From an uncultured Eubacteriales bacterium (GTDB lineage Bacteria > Bacillota > Clostridia > Lachnospirales > Lachnospiraceae), in the NCBI GenBank assembly GCA_949292785.1, contig CASFBK010000001.1:186001-250000 (forward strand): 64,000 bases of DNA, in the 5' to 3' direction. This document shows positions 59,459-64,000 of this stretch, one piece after another. Position numbers and translations under genes: made by a program. The notes beneath the pieces are model-generated. The model was not told the DNA's origin. It was given only the letters and a program-made list of their open reading frames with translations, and ran no database searches. Every line of letters begins with the position of its first letter. Within the stretch, counting starts at the first letter, position 1.

Positions 59459-60583
59459 TTAGAATTCCCCCATTCCATATTTTCTAGGCTGAAGCCCTAC
59501 ATTTAATACAAGTCCAATGCCTATAAATAAACTTACAAGCGAAGTAAGTCCATAGCTTACAAAAGGTAATGGCAATCCGGTATTAGGCATTAAACCAGTT
59601 ACTACACAAATATTAAAAAAAGTCTGAAAGCCAATCCAGGCGGCAACTCCACCACAGATTAATCTGCCTGCCAGATCTTTCGCTTTTCTTCCAATCATAA
59701 TACATTCTATCACAATTAGCAATAATAAAATTAAAATAATTGCGCTTCCAACAAATCCAAGCTCTTCTCCGGCAACAGAAAAAATGAAATCCGTCTGGGG
59801 TTCCGGAATAAAATTACCATTTTTTACAGAAAATACATTGTCATTATTCAATCCTTTTCCCCACAGCATACCGGAGCCGATTGCCATAATGGAATTTAGT
59901 TGCTGATATGCATTTTCCGCATAATTTGCCGGATCTAACCAGGCCATGATACGCAGCCACTGGTAATGTTCCAAAATCGTCTGATCCGGCTGTAGAATCA
60001 GATAAAGAAAAATTGCGGCTGAAGGAATAGCTACTGCAAGTACAGCTCCTATGATTTTATAGCTTAGTCCACTTAAAAATAACATGACCAGAAAAATCAT
60101 TGCAACAACAATACTGGTAGATAATGCTGGCTGTTCTTTAATCATATACCACGGAATGATAATTAATACGCCCGATAACAATAGAAAGGGAAGCGTATTT
60201 ACCTTTTCATAATATTTTGAAAAGAACCAGGCAAAAAACAAAATAATACATACCTTTGAGAATTCGGATGGTTGAAAACGAAGAGGTCCGATTTCAATCC
60301 AACGGGTTGCACCACCGGCATCAGAGCCTAAAATATTAAAGCTAATCAGCCCGAGCAGCACCAGATTAAATACATAAATAATCCAGTGAAACCGAAGAAT
60401 GAAATTATAATCAAACAACGATACGATTATCATTGCAACGATGCCAAGAAGCATACCCATTACCTGTTTGCTCTGTACGGACTGCTGGGCACTTCCGATG
60501 ATACTGATTCCTATCATGGTAAGTACTAACACATATACAATTAGACGAAAATTATAATCCTTTACCTGATATTGTTTTAACAT
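59459..60583 (-). CDS. rodA: RodA/FtsW-family peptidoglycan glycosyltransferase
   Basis: 374 residues, ten membrane segments. SEDS polymerase for cell elongation. Diagnostic: LRFQPSEFSKVCIILFFAWF, the Asp in NLIDRTILEHY-type region (WLDPANYAENAYQQLNS), PEPQTDFIFSVAGEELG and LPFVSYGLTSL. Near the PBP2 gene, which marks it as RodA rather than FtsW. AAGGAAG upstream. Confidence 0.94.
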   Translation of the reverse strand: MLKQYQVKDYNFRLIVYVLVLTMIGISIIGSAQQSVQSKQVMGMLLGIVAMIIVSLFDYNFILRFHWIIYVFNLVLLGLISFNILGSDAGGATRWIEIGPLRFQPSEFSKVCIILFFAWFFSKYYEKVNTLPFLLLSGVLIIIPWYMIKEQPALSTSIVVAMIFLVMLFLSGLSYKIIGAVLAVAIPSAAIFLYLILQPDQTILEHYQWLRIMAWLDPANYAENAYQQLNSIMAIGSGMLWGKGLNNDNVFSVKNGNFIPEPQTDFIFSVAGEELGFVGSAIILILLLLIVIECIMIGRKAKDLAGRLICGGVAAWIGFQTFFNICVVTGLMPNTGLPLPFVSYGLTSLVSLFIGIGLVLNVGLQPRKYGMGEF

Positions 60584-60595
60584 ATAAAAACTTCC

Positions 60596-60877
60596 TTAAT
60601 TTGAATTTCCGGAATGTTTCAAATCTTTAATCGGAATGTTGGCATATAATGCCGGAACCGTTCCGTTATTTCCATCTGATTCTGTCTGGGTAATCTGAAT
60701 ATCCAGACCTTCCGGATCAATTTCCATATATTTCGAAATTACCTGAATAATATCATTTTTTATTTTTTCCATCACTTCCGGGGAACAGTTTGCTCTGTCA
60801 GAAACCAGTAATAACTTTAATCTGTCCTTGGCAATGTCACCGGAGTTTTTCTTTTTAAACAAGTCCATTAAGCCCAT
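60596..60877 (-). CDS. minE: Cell division topological specificity factor MinE
   Basis: 93 residues: KDRLKLLLVSDRANCSPE (MinD-contact region) and the beta domain with GLDIQI. MinE moves MinD between membrane regions. The presence of MinE with MinC and MinD means pole-to-pole type positioning, not the DivIVA/MinJ type. AGGAGG upstream. Confidence 0.95.
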   Translation of the reverse strand: MGLMDLFKKKNSGDIAKDRLKLLLVSDRANCSPEVMEKIKNDIIQVISKYMEIDPEGLDIQITQTESDGNNGTVPALYANIPIKDLKHSGNSN

Positions 60878-60891
60878 TTTATGGTTTCCTC

Positions 60892-61683
60892 CTAATTCTT
60901 TTTAAATAAATCCTTGAATTTTGACCATACACCGGATTTTGATTCTAAATCCAGGAAAGGAACTTCCTCTCCAAGAATTCTACGGCAAATATTTGCATAT
61001 GCCTGTCCTGCAAGACAGTCGCTTCCTACTAATGGTTCTCCCTGATTGGTAGATACAACAATCTGTTCATCATCCGGAACTGCACCAATCAAATCAATGG
61101 CAAGTATGTCAGTAACATCATCAATAGACATCATATCGCCGCGTTTTACCATATCCATACGAAGTCTGTTTACAATCAGCTCTGTTTTTTTCAGTTCATT
61201 TGCTTCTAACAATCCAATAATACGGTCTGCATCACGGATAGCGGAAACCTCTGGTGTAGTTACTACCAATGCACGGTCTGCCCCTGCAATGGCATTTTTA
61301 AATCCCTGTTCAATTCCTGCCGGGCAATCTAAAAGAATGTAGTCAAATTCTTCTCTTAATTCTTCCGTTACCTTTATCATCTGTTCTGGTGTTACAGCGG
61401 TCTTATCTCTGGTCTGTGCAGATGGAAGCAGACAAAGATTTGGATAACGCTTGTCCTTAATTAATGCCTGTTTCATGCGGCAATTTCCTTCCACTACATC
61501 TACTAAATTGTATACAATTCGGTTCTCCAGTCCCATAACTACATCAAGATTACGCAGTCCTATGTCTGTATCAATTAATACAACTTTTTTGTTTAGCTGC
61601 GCCAGCCCTGTTCCTACGTTTGCGGTTGTAGTAGTCTTTCCTACTCCACCTTTTCCAGATGTTATTACGATTACTTCACTCAT
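60892..61683 (-). CDS. minD: Septum site-determining ATPase MinD
   Basis: 263 residues. Deviant Walker A SGKGGVGKTTTTANVG near the N terminus, IDTDIGLRNLD, LLDCPAGIE, and the C-terminal amphipathic membrane helix WSKFKDLFKKN. AGGAGG upstream. Directs MinC to the membrane away from midcell. Confidence 0.97.
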   Translation of the reverse strand: MSEVIVITSGKGGVGKTTTTANVGTGLAQLNKKVVLIDTDIGLRNLDVVMGLENRIVYNLVDVVEGNCRMKQALIKDKRYPNLCLLPSAQTRDKTAVTPEQMIKVTEELREEFDYILLDCPAGIEQGFKNAIAGADRALVVTTPEVSAIRDADRIIGLLEANELKKTELIVNRLRMDMVKRGDMMSIDDVTDILAIDLIGAVPDDEQIVVSTNQGEPLVGSDCLAGQAYANICRRILGEEVPFLDLESKSGVWSKFKDLFKKN

Positions 61684-61703
61684 TTACTATATCCTCCTGC
61701 TAT

Positions 61704-62387
61704 TTATATGCTATTTAAAAGCCCTTTGGTTATTGGCTCAATATAAATATTTCCATCCTTTACAATTGCGACCTGTGGCTCTGCCGGTGGTGTGGGATGC
61801 TTTTTCTTCTTTTTTTCATTGCCAGTCTTATCTGCACTTCTTCCAATCACATCACCAATCTTAATCTGCACCGGATCCATGTCAAGTGCTGCAACAAAGG
61901 CTAACTCATTGCCATTTGCCCCCGCATAGGCATTGCCTTTCAACGCACCGAGAATTACGATATTTCCTTTCGAAATTACCTTTGCCCCCGGATTGACATC
62001 ACCAATTACCACAACACTGGTTTCACAATCAAGAACCTGGCCGGAACGAAGGGTTCCTTTATAAAATTCTCCTGTTTTTCCTGCCTGTTCCTCTTCAAAC
62101 TGGTCTATTTTCTGACGGACCAGTTCTTCTTTGAGCTGATCGTTATCCAGAATACAGATAATATTTACAGAACTGTTCTCTGTAATAGCTTCTATAATTT
62201 GAAATTCTTCTTCCTGTGTCAGTTCTCTTCCCTCAAAGGAAATTGCCATTTTGGCATTTTTGAAAAATCCTTCTGATTCCTTGAACTTATCTATGATACA
62301 CTGCAACAATTCCTTGAACTCCATGTCATCATTCAGAATCAGATTAATTCCATATTTATTACTTTTTAATACAACTGGTTGCTGCAT
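61704..62387 (-). CDS. minC: Septum formation inhibitor MinC
   Basis: 227 residues. N-terminal MinC_N domain (about 1-105) and C-terminal beta-helix (about 110-215) with LRSGQVLDCETSVVVIGDVN and KGNAYAGANGNE. Blocks FtsZ assembly near the poles with MinD. ATG 62387 has GGAGGG 7 nt upstream; a TTG at 62402 would include that site. Confidence 0.94.
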   Translation of the reverse strand: MQQPVVLKSNKYGINLILNDDMEFKELLQCIIDKFKESEGFFKNAKMAISFEGRELTQEEEFQIIEAITENSSVNIICILDNDQLKEELVRQKIDQFEEEQAGKTGEFYKGTLRSGQVLDCETSVVVIGDVNPGAKVISKGNIVILGALKGNAYAGANGNELAFVAALDMDPVQIKIGDVIGRSADKTGNEKKKKKHPTPPAEPQVAIVKDGNIYIEPITKGLLNSI

Positions 62388-62405
62388 ATCCTGTCCCTCC
62401 AAATC

Positions 62406-64000
62406 CTAGTCTGTAAATCCGTTGGTAGAATCACCAATATCCTGAGCCTGTCCGCTCAACAAAGATTCTGCATCTGCAAGATTAAAGTAATATTTTAAAA
62501 TATTGCTGGATACTTCTGCGGCATTGGCAGAGGTATAACCGTATGCAATACGTGTTGTAATTGCTACCTGTGGGTCTTCGTATGGAGCATATCCAATGAA
62601 AAGCGCATGATTTCCACGGGTCTTATCTTCCTGTGCGGTACCTGTCTTACCGGCAACTGCAATTGGGAAATCCTTGAAGCTGCTATTATTTTCTGCCACC
62701 ATTCTCATACCGGACTGAATTGCGGTCCAGGAAGTGCTGGCTACTTCATCAATATGCCACAGCAATTCCGGCTGGAACTGCTGGATAAGTTCCCCATCAG
62801 AAGTGGTCTCCTTACTTAACAAGGTCATCTGATAAACATTTCCACTGCTGGCAACTGCAGTTAAATAACGTGCCAACTGTGTTGTGGTATAGTTGTGATT
62901 ACCCTGTCCAATGGCAGAGGTAATTGGATACTCATCGGAAATCTTTGGCTCACTTTCCGGTATTTCAATTCCGGTTTTTTGTCCAAGTCCGAAAAGTGTT
63001 GCATATTTTTGTAATGCTGCGAGACCTTTCTGCTCATTATAGCTCTCTCCGTTCAGACTCAGACGGTAACCCATTTCATAGAAAAAGTAGTTACAGGAAT
63101 CCCGGATTGCTTCGGAAATATTGATTAACCCATGAGTGCTGTTAGGATAAATCCAACATTTCGGCGGATTATTCGGATCCAGTGTAGTAAATTGTCCTTC
63201 GTCTAAAATCTTTTCTTCTGTTGTTACGACGCCTTCCGTCAAAGCGGTTGCCGCCGTAATCGGCTTAAAGGTAGAACCGGGAGCCGTACGCTGCTGAGTC
63301 GCATTGTTATACATTGGAAGCGACAAGTCCTGTTGTAAACTTGCATAATAAGATGCGTCTACGGTATTCGCCAGACGATTGGTATCATACCCTGGGTAAG
63401 TTACACATGCCAATAATTCTCCGGTCTTTACATTTGTGATTACACAGGAGGCAGTACATGGATCTAAGGCAAGCTGTGCCGGTGTGATTTCCAGATTCTT
63501 AATCTTATCCCGGATAAAGTTATAGGCACTGATGCTGCCATTTTGAAGTCCTGCATATTCTCCCGCAGTATCCGTAAGAACCCCTTGTTCAAACAGAATC
63601 ATACAAATCTGGGTTCCGGATAGCAAATCCTGATGAATCATATATTCATACACTTTTTTGCTAAAACCGCGGTCTGTTTTCAGCTCTTCTATAATATACT
63701 GTACTAATGCTTCATAGATTTCCGTAGAATCGGAATATTTTGATTCCGTATCAAATTTTGTAATATCAATCCAATCCTTTGACACTGCATAGTGCAGATA
63801 TTCTGCAAGGCTGATTTCATCGTTCTTCCATGCCTTGTAGGTATCATCCTCCTTATCGACTTCGGAAGAAAGAAAGACCTTATCCTCCGTCAGCATGGAA
63901 AGAATATAACTCATATACACCTGCATTTCCTTATCCAATTCACTGTACGCTATAGGAGAAGCGCTCTTTAGCTGCTGTTCCACATCCCCAAGCACAGAAG
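62406..64000 (-). CDS. mrdA: Penicillin-binding protein 2 transpeptidase (5' end missing)
   Basis: C-terminal 530 residues of the elongation transpeptidase; the frame runs off the window's right edge, so N-terminal membrane anchor and pedestal start are missing. SxxK in PGSTFKPITA (about 240 from the visible start), SxN in DSCNYFFYE, KTG in AGKTGTAQ. The large insert before the transpeptidase domain is as in PBP2/MrdA. First visible gene of PBP2-minC-minD-minE-rodA-mgsA-carboxypeptidase; mreBCD probably precede it outside the window (inference). Confidence 0.92.
   Translation of the reverse strand, partial: SVLGDVEQQLKSASPIAYSELDKEMQVYMSYILSMLTEDKVFLSSEVDKEDDTYKAWKNDEISLAEYLHYAVSKDWIDITKFDTESKYSDSTEIYEALVQYIIEELKTDRGFSKKVYEYMIHQDLLSGTQICMILFEQGVLTDTAGEYAGLQNGSISAYNFIRDKIKNLEITPAQLALDPCTASCVITNVKTGELLACVTYPGYDTNRLANTVDASYYASLQQDLSLPMYNNATQQRTAPGSTFKPITAATALTEGVVTTEEKILDEGQFTTLDPNNPPKCWIYPNSTHGLINISEAIRDSCNYFFYEMGYRLSLNGESYNEQKGLAALQKYATLFGLGQKTGIEIPESEPKISDEYPITSAIGQGNHNYTTTQLARYLTAVASSGNVYQMTLLSKETTSDGELIQQFQPELLWHIDEVASTSWTAIQSGMRMVAENNSSFKDFPIAVAGKTGTAQEDKTRGNHALFIGYAPYEDPQVAITTRIAYGYTSANAAEVSSNILKYYFNLADAESLLSGQAQDIGDSTNGFTD

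Noticed and set aside
63993-63995. GTG as true start of the PBP2 gene
   Set aside because: The frame continues to the window edge, and a start here would leave out the membrane anchor.
1-64000. CRISPR arrays, tRNA or rRNA genes, insertion sequences, toxin-antitoxin or restriction systems
   Set aside because: Looked for on both strands; no repeat-spacer pattern, cloverleaf, transposase or defence-type domain was found.

Overview
The window is a 64 kb piece of a low-GC Firmicute chromosome, most likely a member of the Lachnospiraceae or a close Clostridia relative. Reasons: strong purine-rich ribosome binding sites almost everywhere; ribosomal protein L27 with the Firmicute N-terminal extension next to its processing protease; RecU rather than RuvC; LexA divergent from a YneA-like LysM protein; a short HisG plus HisZ; a complete MinCDE set; and many lipoproteins with no sign of an outer membrane. 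The taxon is an inference from gene content; no rRNA is present. I see no tRNA, rRNA, CRISPR array, insertion sequence, prophage or classic defence island. No gene-free stretch exceeds about 210 bases.

Layout. (1) 1-8645: housekeeping run rimO-pgsA-cinA-rsmD-coaD, a coiled-coil protein, a convergent YlbJ-like membrane protein, then pepD, an M23 peptidase and an RsuA-type pseudouridine synthase. (2) 8630-20737: the main accessory block. A response regulator, histidine kinase and exported protein form one operon; a lipoprotein, two adaptor lipoproteins (one containing two adaptor modules in tandem), a 946-residue FtsX-type permease and two ABC ATPases form a second. Both promoters carry 11-nt-spaced direct repeats at the identical distance from the -10 box, suggesting that the response regulator controls both. 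The last ATPase ends in an AbrB/SpoVT-like domain. (3) 20741-29870: a MATE exporter with its MarR regulator and a clear operator/promoter, a sugar-nucleotide-epimerase-like protein, a HAD phosphatase, a YgiQ radical-SAM protein, an RluA-type synthase, and a cytosolic LacI-type ligand-binding protein fused to a GGDEF domain. (4) 29940-35722: recU followed by a histidine operon hisZ-G-D-B-IE, in which HisIE carries an N-terminal HisA/HisF-like barrel that has lost one catalytic Asp. (5) 35782-44768: a radical-SAM pair, RNase G, a Cys-containing small protein, the L21 leader with rplU-prp-rpmA, obgE, yhbY, nadD, yqeK and rsfS. (6) 44794-49417: the lexA/yneA SOS region, an acyltransferase, a TtcA-like tRNA thiolase, dtd and an XerS-like tyrosine recombinase. 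(7) 49455-57090 (minus strand): an envelope/division cluster with HlyD-like protein, YggS, SepF, YlmH, AroB, LspA, RluD, a cytidylate-kinase-like protein and a Cof phosphatase. (8) 57217-64000: a DUF378 protein, a small P-loop protein, and the minus-strand elongation/division operon PBP2 (cut by the window edge)-minC-minD-minE-rodA-mgsA-DD-carboxypeptidase.

Most of the window is conserved core genome. The part most worth pursuing as a possibly undescribed system is region 2, a two-component-controlled, multi-adaptor ABC exporter with two uncharacterised surface proteins. The degenerate HisF barrel on HisIE and the LacI-like/GGDEF sensor are also of interest.
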